From positions 48,693 to 112,692 of the forward strand of contig NZ_BDBF01000029.1 in the NCBI RefSeq assembly GCF_001612845.1: a stretch of 64,000 bases of DNA, written 5' to 3'. Of this stretch, positions 1 to 7,878 are shown piece by piece. The notes below the pieces were generated by a model, which made no database searches, was not told where the DNA came from, and was given only the letters and a program-made list of their open reading frames with translations. The DNA comes from Nocardia elegans NBRC 108235. Its GTDB lineage: Bacteria; Actinomycetota; Actinomycetes; Mycobacteriales; Mycobacteriaceae. Numbering within the stretch: the first letter of the stretch is position 1; each line of letters opens with the position of its first letter. The translations under genes were made by a program, and so were the position numbers.

Positions 1-509
1 GTGGCGTGGGTGATCCGCATCCGCTGCTGTGGGGTGGCGTCGAAGACCCAGCCGACGAACACGTACGGCGGATTGTCCTCCGGAATCCGCCCGTTGATCC
101 GCTCCATCACGAAAAATGGTGTGCCGAGCACGGATTCGTCCGGTTCGAACCAGCACAGTCGCGGCACCGGCACATCGCTGTGCGCGCCGACACCGGCCAT
201 CACCGCGTACTGGGTGTCGAGGTCGTAGGTCTCGAAGACCGGGAACGAGCCCTCCTCGGGTGGCATCCGTGCGACGTAGGAGCCGGTCTCCGTGCGGCCG
301 TCGCGCTCCCAGCTCGCCTCGAACATCACCGAGGAGCTGGACATGCCGCCCGCCTGCGGCCGCGACAGCCCCGTGAGCACCGGCGCCGTGGCGCCGGTGA
401 GCTTGCCGGCCAGCCATCGGGTGAGTCGCTCGGCGAGTTCGTCGAGATCGCGAGCGCTGGTGGTCAGTTGCCGCCGCTGCCCGGGGTCGGTATCGGATTC
501 GCCCGACAT
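1..509 (-). CDS. Phosphotransferase (APH/choline-kinase-like family), 5' part only
   Basis: Leftward gene whose start (ATG at 509-507) is inside the window and whose 3' part runs off the left edge; about 169 codons are visible. The segment has the N-lobe pattern of APH-family phosphotransferases used in acyl-CoA/sterol catabolic contexts: an SSSS-type glycine/serine loop after about residue 50, a YVARMPPEEGSFP strand, a PVPRLCWFEPDESVLGTPF stretch and an F-VMERINGR hinge. The catalytic HGD/D motif would lie in the missing part, so activity cannot be judged. A strong AGGAGGT ribosome site lies 5 nt before the ATG. A KstR-like operator (607-620) sits about 98 bp upstream, hinting at sterol regulation. 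The substrate is unknown. Confidence 0.85.
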   Translation of the reverse strand, partial: MSGESDTDPGQRRQLTTSARDLDELAERLTRWLAGKLTGATAPVLTGLSRPQAGGMSSSSVMFEASWERDGRTETGSYVARMPPEEGSFPVFETYDLDTQYAVMAGVGAHSDVPVPRLCWFEPDESVLGTPFFVMERINGRIPEDNPPYVFVGWVFDATPQQRMRITHA

Positions 510-606
510 TGCGGACCTCCTGATGGGATGAAAATGTCTGTGCGCCAACTCTTTACGCACCGGCACGGCGATATCCGGCCCGGTGAGGGGCGGCGTGTGG
601 ATGAAA

Positions 607-620
607 TGTAACGCGTTCTA
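607..620. promoter_or_regulatory. Candidate KstR-type operator
   Basis: The bases match the published mycobacterial KstR pattern TnnAACnnGTTnnA at every fixed position, with an 8-bp perfect core AACGCGTT at 610-617. It lies in the 383-bp divergent gap (510-892) between the phosphotransferase and the DoxX-like gene. Nothing else recognisable was seen in that gap apart from the two ribosome sites at its ends. The match is seen; the regulator assignment is inferred. Confidence 0.45.
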
Positions 621-892
621 ATGCGCGGTGGCGCGAAATCGGCGGCGAATTTTTCGCCGTTCCACTGACCGGGATCCGGTTTGCCGGCGGTGCGCGCGAA
701 CGGTGCGGGGACCACCGACCCTGACATTCGTGCTGCCACGTACGCCGCGCGGAGTACCGGCGAATCGGGGTCCGGCCCTGAGGACTTTCGCCGCAGGCCC
801 TCGTAACGTCGTGCACCGATCCGCGCACCCCGGTCGCTTCGGCGCCGGCGGCACTGCCTGTGCGCCGGAGCATTCGGGGAGAGGAGTGGGTA

Positions 893-2242
893 GTGAGTGT
901 CATGGTGGCGCAGGCCGAACCGCCGCGGCTGGAGCACGAATCCGAGACGGCGGCGGGCTGGAAACCGCTCACCCGGGTGGCCTTTCGGTTCACGTTCCTG
1001 TACTTCGGGTTGTTCTGTCTGATCTATCCGCAGATCGTCTTCGCCTTCACCGGCTGGTTCGGCCGCTGGCTCGACGCCGACGCGGTGTTGTGGCAACCGC
1101 GCTTGCTGCGCCCGGTGCTGGAGTGGGTGGGGCGCACGGTCTTCGGAGTGCATCCGGTGCTGAGTCCCAACGGCAGCGGTGATCAGACGATTCTGTGGGT
1201 GCTGGTGTTCTGCATCCTGGTCGTCGCCCTCGCGGGCACGCTGATCTGGACGTTGCTGGACCGCCGTCGCACCGATTACCGGCGCCTGGCCGGGTGGTTC
1301 CTGCTGTTCCTCCGGTTGTGTGTGGCCGGTCAGATGCTCAACTACGGGTTCGCCAAGGTCATCCCCACCCAGATGCCCGAACCGATGCTGTCGACGTTGC
1401 TCGAGCCGTACGGCAATCTGACCCCGATGGGGGTGCTGTGGAATCAGGTCGGGATGAGCCCGGCCTACGAGATCCTGCTCGGCTCCGCGGAATTGCTGGC
1501 CGGGATACTGCTGTTCGTTCCGCGCACGGCGACGGTGGGCGCGATGCTGACGCTGGTGAGCATGGCGCAGGTCTTCGTGCTCAACATGACCTTCGACGTG
1601 CCGGTCAAGATCCTGTCCGGACATCTGATGCTGATGTCGATGGTATTGCTCGCGCCGCAGGCGCGGCGGCTACTGGATGTGCTGGTGCTCGATCGCCCGG
1701 TTGCGAGCTCGACGGCGCCGTACCCGTTCCGCACCCGGAGGGCACGATGGATCGCGGCGCTGGTGCAGGTCGGCATCGGGGTCTGGGTGGCGGTGGCTCT
1801 GACCCACGTGAGCCTGCAGTTGTGGGACGAGGGTCCGGGCCGGACGAAACCGCCGCTGTACGGCATCTGGCAGGTCGACGAATTCAGTCGCGACGGGCAG
1901 CCGGTTCCGCCGCTGCTCACGGACCCGGACCGGTGGCAGCGCGCGGTATTCGACGTCGCCGGCGTCATGCAGTATCAGCGAATGGACGGGACGCTGGTGC
2001 CCATGCAGGTGCGAGTAGACACCGGCGCACATCGCCTGGACCTGCATGCCGTGCCCGCCACCGCGGGACACTCCGTGACCGCCGGCGGCTTCGCGTACGA
2101 CCAGCAGGGCCCGGACCGGCTGCGGTTCACCGGAGATCTGGACGGACATCCGGTGACGGTGACCTTCCGGCGTCAGGACCCGGACGCCTTCCCACAGCGC
2201 AGCCGCGGCTTCCACTGGATCCAGGACGCGCCCGGGGAGTGA
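893..2242 (+). CDS. DoxX-like integral membrane protein
   Basis: About 449 residues. The N-terminal half carries several hydrophobic segments (FLYFGLFCLIYPQIVFAF, ILWVLVFCILVVALAGTLIW, LLFLRLCVAGQML) and the DoxX-like stretch with G-SAELLAGILLFVPRTA-VGA. The C-terminal third is soluble, ends in a beta-rich domain after one more membrane segment, and resembles unnamed C-terminal domains of actinobacterial DoxX relatives. GTG at 893 was chosen because GGGGAGAGGAG ends 7-8 nt upstream; an in-frame ATG at 902 is the alternative. No catalytic residues can be assigned; a role in membrane redox homeostasis is only a family-level guess. Confidence 0.8.
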   Translation: MSVMVAQAEPPRLEHESETAAGWKPLTRVAFRFTFLYFGLFCLIYPQIVFAFTGWFGRWLDADAVLWQPRLLRPVLEWVGRTVFGVHPVLSPNGSGDQTILWVLVFCILVVALAGTLIWTLLDRRRTDYRRLAGWFLLFLRLCVAGQMLNYGFAKVIPTQMPEPMLSTLLEPYGNLTPMGVLWNQVGMSPAYEILLGSAELLAGILLFVPRTATVGAMLTLVSMAQVFVLNMTFDVPVKILSGHLMLMSMVLLAPQARRLLDVLVLDRPVASSTAPYPFRTRRARWIAALVQVGIGVWVAVALTHVSLQLWDEGPGRTKPPLYGIWQVDEFSRDGQPVPPLLTDPDRWQRAVFDVAGVMQYQRMDGTLVPMQVRVDTGAHRLDLHAVPATAGHSVTAGGFAYDQQGPDRLRFTGDLDGHPVTVTFRRQDPDAFPQRSRGFHWIQDAPGE

Positions 2243-2244
2243 GG

Positions 2245-3213
2245 TCAGCCGGCCGCCGCGCCGATCTGGTTGGCCCAGTGCGGATTCGGGGCGTAGAACT
2301 CCCCGGTGCCGGGGGCGAAGGCGGCCGCCGCCCCGGCGCATCCCCACAGCCGCGCCACCAGCCAAGCGGTCGGATAGCCGAGGTAGCCGTACACGCCCGC
2401 GGTACACGGCGACGAGGCCCGGGCGCAGTCCGGTTGCCCTTGAACGTCGTTGTGATTGGGGCCGACCAAGGTGCCCCACACCTTCGTCACCGATCCCGGG
2501 GTGGCCTCGTAGTAGTCCTGGTTGGACTGCAGTCCCGGAAGTGCCCACAGCTTCTGCGAGGGGGAGATCAGCGCGTCGTCGGAGCCGTTGACGAAGAACA
2601 CCGAACCGCCGCCCAGGCGGCGAGTGTCGGTGCAGCTCAATCTGTTCGAGCAGAACGACTGGGCGGGCAACTCGATCGGCACGGCGGTGCGAATCAGCCC
2701 GCCGGAATCGATCATCGCGTTGAGCACCCCGGTGGCGCCTTGGGAATGACCGACGGCGCCGATCGCCGCGGTGTCGAGCCGATCGTGGAACACGCTCGCC
2801 GGATCGGCGGCCCGCTCGACGAGGTATCGCGCCGCCCCGGCGATGTCGACGCCCGTGCCGGTACTGCGATTCTCGGTCGCGATCACCACGAATCCCCACG
2901 AAGCCAGATGCCGCAGCAGATAGGCGTATTGGCGAGGTTGGGCGGCCGTGCCGTTACCCCAGGTGATGATCGGATGGCGGGGGCCGCGCGCGGCGACATC
3001 GGTGGGATACCAGATGTCGTAGGCGGCGCCGGTGCTGTCGCAGCAGCCGAATTCGTAGTGCTCGGTGACCTGCCACGGGCCGGGCTCCAGGTAGCGGGCC
3101 TCGGTCGGGCCGCTCGCGCGGTAGGGGTCGGCCGCGTACGCGGTGGCGGCCACCGCGGCGGCGACCGCGACCGTCACCAGCACGGTCAGAACCTGCAGCA
3201 CGGCTCGTCGCAT
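2245..3213 (-). CDS. Secreted alpha/beta-hydrolase (chlorophyllase/PET-hydrolase-like fold)
   Basis: 322 residues. An N-terminal RR plus hydrophobic stretch ending in A-Y-A forms a Sec signal peptide, so the enzyme is exported. The nucleophile elbow GHSQG, a later NGSDDALI acid loop and a GPNHNDV histidine give a full Ser-Asp-His triad. Six or more cysteines (CC near the mature N-terminus, FCS, SCT, DCA, PCT) suggest disulphides, as in extracellular esterases. The start was set at the ATG before RRAVLQ because longer frames lack a signal peptide. It converges on the DoxX-like gene with only 2 bp between stops. The substrate is unknown; an ester or lipid is likely. Confidence 0.87.
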   Translation of the reverse strand: MRRAVLQVLTVLVTVAVAAAVAATAYAADPYRASGPTEARYLEPGPWQVTEHYEFGCCDSTGAAYDIWYPTDVAARGPRHPIITWGNGTAAQPRQYAYLLRHLASWGFVVIATENRSTGTGVDIAGAARYLVERAADPASVFHDRLDTAAIGAVGHSQGATGVLNAMIDSGGLIRTAVPIELPAQSFCSNRLSCTDTRRLGGGSVFFVNGSDDALISPSQKLWALPGLQSNQDYYEATPGSVTKVWGTLVGPNHNDVQGQPDCARASSPCTAGVYGYLGYPTAWLVARLWGCAGAAAAFAPGTGEFYAPNPHWANQIGAAAG

Positions 3214-3301
3214 GTTCGCAGCATAGAACCGGGCCGGACACACCGTGACGGAACGACGGCCGGTGGGAATGAGTGTGCGTGGCAGCGGGTTGTGCCGTGG
3301 C

Positions 3302-3709
3302 ATGGGTGTAGAACTCTCCGACGACCTGAAGAAGATCCTCGACGACACAAAGGTTTTCGCCACGCTCGCGACGATCGGCCGCGACGGGCAGCCGCACCTG
3401 ACCGTCACCTGGCTGCTGCGGGAGGGGGAGGAGTTGGTGTACTCCACCACCGTGTCGCGTCAGCAGTACAAGAACGTGGTGCGCGACCCGCGGGTGACGA
3501 TCATGATCAACCCGCCGGACAATCCGTACGTCTACGCCGAGATCCGCGGCACCGCCACCGTCGTCCCCGATCCGGAGAAGGCTCTGCCCGATCGGCTGTC
3601 GGTGAAATACACCGGCCTGCCCTATATCGAATTCAATCCCGCCTCCGTCGACGACGCCGAGCGAGTGGTCGTGCGGGTGACCCCGGAACGGATCAACGGC
3701 CGGCTCTGA
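3302..3709 (+). CDS. PPOX-class (flavin/F420-binding split-barrel) protein
   Basis: 135 residues, the normal length for the Rv1155-like branch. It shows the split-barrel pattern: FATLATIGRDGQPHLTVTW in the first strands, then LVYSTTVSRQQYKN-RDPRVTIM and YAEIRGTATVV, which form the cofactor and dimer surfaces. The ATG after the cysteine/arginine-rich upstream stretch is the natural family start. Members bind F420 or FMN and reduce small molecules; the physiological substrate cannot be read from sequence. It is divergent from the secreted hydrolase with an 88-bp gap. Confidence 0.85.
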   Translation: MGVELSDDLKKILDDTKVFATLATIGRDGQPHLTVTWLLREGEELVYSTTVSRQQYKNVVRDPRVTIMINPPDNPYVYAEIRGTATVVPDPEKALPDRLSVKYTGLPYIEFNPASVDDAERVVVRVTPERINGRL

Positions 3710-3852
3710 TGCGACCGAATTCACCTCGTGTGATTTTGTGAGATGAGTCTCGACTGTGATACGGCGAGCGTTGCAGAGCCGGTGTAACCCCTGCAGGATG
3801 GCGGGAGCGGCAGCTTCCGTCGCGCCAACTTCGCAGGTAGAGGGAGTTTCTC

Positions 3853-4458
3853 TTGGCTTCGTCAGGTCGCAGACAGAGTAGACGCACGACGCGCCGGTCC
3901 GGGATGCGCGCGGCAGCCGCGGGTGCCGCCGCACTGGCGTTGCTCACCGGCACGGGTACCGGTGTCGCCGCCGCCCGGCCGGTCGGCGCGTTCGACGTCG
4001 GCGGGGCGATCGAGAAGGAATACGACCGCGCCGGCGGCGGCGCCTTCTTCGGCAACCCGACCGGACCGGAATCCGACGCGAACGGCGGCAAATTCCAGGT
4101 CTTCGACCGCGGCTGCTCGATCTACTGGTCCGTGGGTACCGACGCCCATGCGATCTGCGGTCTGATCCGCGACAAATGGGGTTCGATGGGCTGGGAGAAC
4201 AGCGCCCTCGGCTTCCCGCTCACCGACGAGGCCCAGGCCGGCAAGGACGGCAAGGCCCGCTTCAACCAGTTCCCCGGCGGCGTGATCTTCTGGTCGGCGA
4301 GTACCGGCGCGCACCCGGTCTGGGGTTCGATCCTCGGCATCTGGAACGGCAACAACGCCGACCGCGGCCGATACGGCCTGCCCACCAGCGACGAATACGA
4401 CTACAACGGCGGCAAGGCCCAGGATTTCCAGGGCGGCCGGATCACCTGGAAGCCCTGA
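3853..4458 (+). CDS. Secreted LGFP-repeat protein
   Basis: 201 residues with a TTG start 9-10 nt after an AGAGGGA ribosome site. The N-terminus is rich in Arg/Ser followed by a hydrophobic, alanine-rich stretch ending near AAARPVGA, a Tat/Sec-type signal. The mature part has about three LGFP units, visible as FFGNPTGPE, SALGFPLTDE and RYGLPTSDE, each followed by a G-F-x-GG-I-W block. LGFP proteins bind the mycolate-arabinogalactan envelope in Corynebacteriales, so a cell-wall role is likely. A 143-bp leader precedes it; no riboswitch could be recognised there. Confidence 0.87.
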   Translation: MASSGRRQSRRTTRRSGMRAAAAGAAALALLTGTGTGVAAARPVGAFDVGGAIEKEYDRAGGGAFFGNPTGPESDANGGKFQVFDRGCSIYWSVGTDAHAICGLIRDKWGSMGWENSALGFPLTDEAQAGKDGKARFNQFPGGVIFWSASTGAHPVWGSILGIWNGNNADRGRYGLPTSDEYDYNGGKAQDFQGGRITWKP

Positions 4459-4514
4459 TCTTCCGGGCATGCGGCGTCGCGACGGGTGATTGCGGAGTTC
4501 CCCCGGCCACGCCG

Positions 4515-4520
4515 TAGGCT
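4515..4520 (+). promoter_or_regulatory. -10 box (TAGGCT) for leaderless cysG
   Basis: TAGGCT ends 8 nt before the GTG start of cysG, so transcription would begin at or next to the start codon. No ribosome site lies between, which supports a leaderless message. Confidence 0.5.
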
Positions 4521-4528
4521 GAAACCTT

Positions 4529-5788
4529 GTGCCGAATACGACAGACGACCAGCAATCCGGTGACCCGAACTATGTCGTCGGGCTCGATCTGGCCGGCCGC
4601 CGCGTCGTCGTCGTGGGTGGCGGCTCGGTAGCCCAGCGCCGGCTCGGACTGCTCATCGCGAGCGGAGCCGATATCGAGGTGATCAGCCGGACGGTCACTC
4701 CCGCGGTGGAGGCGATGGCCACCTCCGGTCAATTGCGCATCTCCCAGCGGGCCTACGCCGATGGCGATCTCGACGGCGCCTGGTACGCGATCGCCTGCAC
4801 CGACGAGCCCGAGACCAACGCTGCCGTGGTCGAGGAAGCCACCCGCCGCCGCATCTTCTGCGTGCGCGCCGACAATGCCCGGCTCGGCACCGCCGTGACT
4901 CCGGCCAGCGCCCGTTACGACGGGCTGACGCTCGCGGTGCTGGCCAGTGGACGGCACCGTCGTTCGGCCGCGGTGCGGACCGCGCTGCTGGAAGCCCTGC
5001 AATCGGGCGTGGTCATCGACGACTCCGAGCCCGTGGCGCCCGGTGTCGCGCTGGTCGGTGGCGGTCCGGGCGACCCCGATCTGATCACCGTGCGCGGCCG
5101 TCGGCTGCTGGCCCGCGCCGATCTGGTCGTCGCGGACCGGCTGGCGCCGCCGGAACTGCTGGCCGAACTCGGACCGCATGTGGAGGTCGTCGACGCGGCG
5201 AAGATCCCGTACGGCCGGGCGATGGCGCAGGAGGCGATCAACACCGCCCTCGTCGAGGGCGCCAAGGCGGGCAAATTCGTCGTCCGGCTCAAGGGCGGCG
5301 ACCCGTACGTATTCGGCCGCGGCTACGAGGAACTCGAGGCGTGCGTGGACGCCGGGGTCCCGGTGACCGTGGTTCCCGGTGTCACCTCCGCGATCTCGGT
5401 GCCGGCGCTGGCCGGCATTCCGGTGACCCACCGCGGTGTCACCCACGAATTCGTGGTGGTGAGCGGGCACATTCCGCCCGATCACCCGGATTCGCTGGTG
5501 GACTGGCCGGCCCTGGCCCGGTTGCGCGGCACTCTCGTGCTGCTGATGGGGGTGGAACGCATCGAGAAGTTCGCCGCCGCACTCGTCGACGGTGGCCGCG
5601 CCGCCGATACGCCCGTCACCGTCGTGCAGGAGGGCAGCCTGCGCACGCAGCGGATCGTGCGCGCGGATCTGTCCACGGTCGCCGAACGCGTCCGCGCCGA
5701 GGGCATCCGGCCGCCGGCGATCATCGTCGTCGGCCCGACCGCGGGCTTCACCGCGGGCGCGCCGGATGCCGTCGAGCAGGCCGGTTAG
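4529..5788 (+). CDS. cysG: Siroheme synthase: precorrin-2 dehydrogenase/ferrochelatase fused to uroporphyrinogen-III methyltransferase
   Basis: 419 residues. Residues about 15-160 are a Rossmann dehydrogenase/chelatase domain (VVVVGGGSVAQRR nucleotide loop). From about 172 the SAM-dependent methyltransferase follows, with LVGGGPGDPDLIT, the DRL-P-ELL block, VRLKGGDPYVFGRGYEE and the VPGVTSAISVPALAGIPVTHRG segment typical of SUMT. The enzyme makes siroheme for sulfite/nitrite reductases. Its position just before an EfpA-like exporter and proS matches Rv2847c-Rv2845c. GTG 4529 is supported by a TAGGCT box 8 nt upstream. Confidence 0.95.
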   Translation: MPNTTDDQQSGDPNYVVGLDLAGRRVVVVGGGSVAQRRLGLLIASGADIEVISRTVTPAVEAMATSGQLRISQRAYADGDLDGAWYAIACTDEPETNAAVVEEATRRRIFCVRADNARLGTAVTPASARYDGLTLAVLASGRHRRSAAVRTALLEALQSGVVIDDSEPVAPGVALVGGGPGDPDLITVRGRRLLARADLVVADRLAPPELLAELGPHVEVVDAAKIPYGRAMAQEAINTALVEGAKAGKFVVRLKGGDPYVFGRGYEELEACVDAGVPVTVVPGVTSAISVPALAGIPVTHRGVTHEFVVVSGHIPPDHPDSLVDWPALARLRGTLVLLMGVERIEKFAAALVDGGRAADTPVTVVQEGSLRTQRIVRADLSTVAERVRAEGIRPPAIIVVGPTAGFTAGAPDAVEQAG

Positions 5789-5883
5789 GCCCGCGGTGCG
5801 TGCCCGGGACAGGGGCACAGCCCGCTCGAGCGACCCGCGGAAAGCGCGAGTACGCGTTGGGCTGGCCGGTGCCGATATCCGTT

Positions 5884-5898
5884 ACAGTGAGTCACTGT
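5884..5898. promoter_or_regulatory. Perfect 15-bp palindrome over the efpA start
   Basis: ACAGTGA-G-TCACTGT has 7-bp arms around one base, centred on 5891. Its right end overlaps the proposed GTG start (5897). Position and symmetry are those of a repressor operator. No regulator gene is adjacent. Confidence 0.55.
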
Positions 5899-7381
5899 GC
5901 TCGATAACCCCGCTGCGACGATGCAATATCCGGTGACGAAGCGGGCCTTCGGGCTGCCGATCCTGGTCCTGTCCGGCCTGCAGTTGATGGTCGTGCTGGA
6001 CGGCACGGTCGTGATCCTGGCGCTGCCGGCCCTGCAACGCCATCTGGGCCTGACCAGTTCGGGCAGTGCGTGGACGGTGACCGCCTACGGCCTCACCTAC
6101 GGCGGGCTGATGCTGCTCGGCGGGCGCCTCGGCGACTCGTTCGGTCGCAAAAAGATGCTGCTGCTCGGTGTGTCGTTCTTCACCCTCGCCTCACTGCTGT
6201 GTGGGCTGGCGCAGAACGAGGCCATGTTGATCGGCGCGCGGGCCCTGCAGGGCACCGGCGCCGCGATCGCCGCACCCGTGGCGATGGCGCTGGTGGTCAG
6301 TACCTTCGCGCCCGGACCGCCGCGCAATCAGGCGATCGCCATCTTCGGGTCGATGATGGGCGTGGGTTCGGTCGGCGGTCTCGTCGTCGGTGGCGCCCTC
6401 GCCGAATGGAACTGGCGGCTGATCTTCCTGATCAACGTGCCGATCGGACTGTTGATCATCCTGGGCGCGGCGTTCCAGCTGCACGATTCGGCCCACCATC
6501 GACTGCCCCTGGACGTGCGCGGCGCCTTCCTCGGCACCCTGGGCTGCGTCGGTGTGGTGTTCGGCGCGACCGAGGGGCCCGATCTCGGCTGGACCAGCCC
6601 GTATGTCATCGGCGCGCTGATCGCCGGATTGCTGCTGCTGGTGGCGTTCGTGCTGGCCGAACGGTCCGCCGTCAATCCGCTGCTGCCGCTCACTCTCTTC
6701 CGCGATCGTGACCGCTCGATCACGTTCATCGCCCTGCTGCTGGGCTCCGGCGTCCTCGGCGCGATGACCTATTTCGTCGCGCAGTTCCTGCAGAACGTCG
6801 TCGGCTACAGCCCGCTCGTCGCCGGTCTGGCCTCGATCCCGTTCACGATCGGCGCCGGCATCGGCACCGGCGTGGCGTCCAAGGCCGCGTTGATGATCCG
6901 GCCGCGGTGGCTGCTCGCCGGTGCGGCGGCCGTGCTGGCCGGGGCCCTGTTCTTCGGCTCCACCCTGGATCGCTACGTCGAATATCTGCCGACGCTGCTG
7001 GTGCTGCTGGCGGTGGTCGGTATGGCGATCGGTTTCGTGATCGTGGTCGGGCCGCTGTGCCTGCTGGTAGGCGTACCGGTGAACGAGGTCGGCCCGCTGT
7101 CGGCGATCGGCCAGATGATCCTCACCCTCGGCACCCCGTTCGCGGTCGGCCTGCTGACGCCGCTGGCGGCCTCGCGCACGCTCTCACTCGGCGGCCGGAC
7201 CGATCGAACCTCGAATCTGACGCCCACCGAGGTGGCGGCGCTGTCCAGCGGTTACACCTTCGTGTTGCTCATCTGCGCTATCGGCGCCGTGATCATCGGG
7301 CTGCTGGTGCTCACTCTGCGTTACACCCCGCAGCAACTCGCCCAAGCCCAGCACGCGCAGGAGGAAGCGCAGCAGGTATAG
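5897..7381 (+). CDS. efpA: EfpA-like 14-TM MFS multidrug exporter (DHA2 family)
   Basis: 494 residues with about 14 hydrophobic segments. MFS signatures are clear: LMVVLDGTVVILALP in TM1 (the D-T-V motif of DHA2 pumps), GGRLGDSFGRKKML for loop 2-3, and RALQGTGAAIAAPVA in TM4-5. A short acidic/glutamine-rich tail ends the protein. The location between cysG and proS matches mycobacterial efpA. The start is GTG 5897; an ATG eight codons later is possible and would leave the palindrome entirely in the leader. Drug or lipid efflux is expected from the family; substrates are unknown. Confidence 0.9.
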   Translation: MLDNPAATMQYPVTKRAFGLPILVLSGLQLMVVLDGTVVILALPALQRHLGLTSSGSAWTVTAYGLTYGGLMLLGGRLGDSFGRKKMLLLGVSFFTLASLLCGLAQNEAMLIGARALQGTGAAIAAPVAMALVVSTFAPGPPRNQAIAIFGSMMGVGSVGGLVVGGALAEWNWRLIFLINVPIGLLIILGAAFQLHDSAHHRLPLDVRGAFLGTLGCVGVVFGATEGPDLGWTSPYVIGALIAGLLLLVAFVLAERSAVNPLLPLTLFRDRDRSITFIALLLGSGVLGAMTYFVAQFLQNVVGYSPLVAGLASIPFTIGAGIGTGVASKAALMIRPRWLLAGAAAVLAGALFFGSTLDRYVEYLPTLLVLLAVVGMAIGFVIVVGPLCLLVGVPVNEVGPLSAIGQMILTLGTPFAVGLLTPLAASRTLSLGGRTDRTSNLTPTEVAALSSGYTFVLLICAIGAVIIGLLVLTLRYTPQQLAQAQHAQEEAQQV

Positions 7382-7403
7382 CCGTCTCGGCGGCGCGCGC
7401 GTC

Positions 7404-7799
7404 TCAGCGGCGATCGAACAGTTCCAGTAATTCGGTCCTGCCGAAGACGGTCGCCGATTCCCGAGCCGACGGTGTGCCCGCATCCGGATCGGCTCCGGCC
7501 GCCAGCAGGGCCTTCAGGATGTCGTCCTCGCCTTTGAACACCGCTCCCGCGGCCGGGGTCTGGCCGCGGTCGTTGGCGCGATCGGGATCCGCGCCGCGTT
7601 CGAGCAGTGCGGTCACGGCCGTCTGCTGCCCGTGGTAGGCGGCCAGCATCAGCAAGGTGTCGCCCTTGTCGTTGCACAGATTCACCGGGACGCCCGCGTC
7701 GATATACGCCGCGAGCGTCGCGGCTTCGCCCGTGCGGGCCAGCTCGAAGAGCTTGGTCGCGAGTTCGACCAGGTCCGGATCCACACCGTCGGTAGGCAC
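7404..7799 (-). CDS. Small ankyrin-repeat protein
   Basis: 131 residues, leftward. Three ankyrin units can be read: an N-terminal TGEAATLAAYIDAGVPVNLCN, then KGDTLLMLAAYHGQQTAVTALLERGADPDRAN, then RGQTPAAGAVFKGEDDILKALLAAGADPDAG. There is no signal peptide or membrane segment, so it is a cytosolic protein-binding module. GTG 7799 gives the compact family length. It is convergent with efpA (22 bp) and part of the leftward insertion between efpA and proS. Confidence 0.85.
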   Translation of the reverse strand: MPTDGVDPDLVELATKLFELARTGEAATLAAYIDAGVPVNLCNDKGDTLLMLAAYHGQQTAVTALLERGADPDRANDRGQTPAAGAVFKGEDDILKALLAAGADPDAGTPSARESATVFGRTELLELFDRR

Positions 7800-7878
7800 G
7801 GGCCATTACTACCACGGCGGGGCGACGGTCCGGCGAAGCGGCGACCTGCCTCCGATCGGTCCGGCGCGCGGCGCCCGA

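Noticed and set aside
3710..3852. Possible riboswitch before the LGFP gene
   Set aside because: No conserved core of a known class (including the cyclic-di-AMP type found before cell-wall genes) could be identified by eye. A covariance-model scan would settle it.
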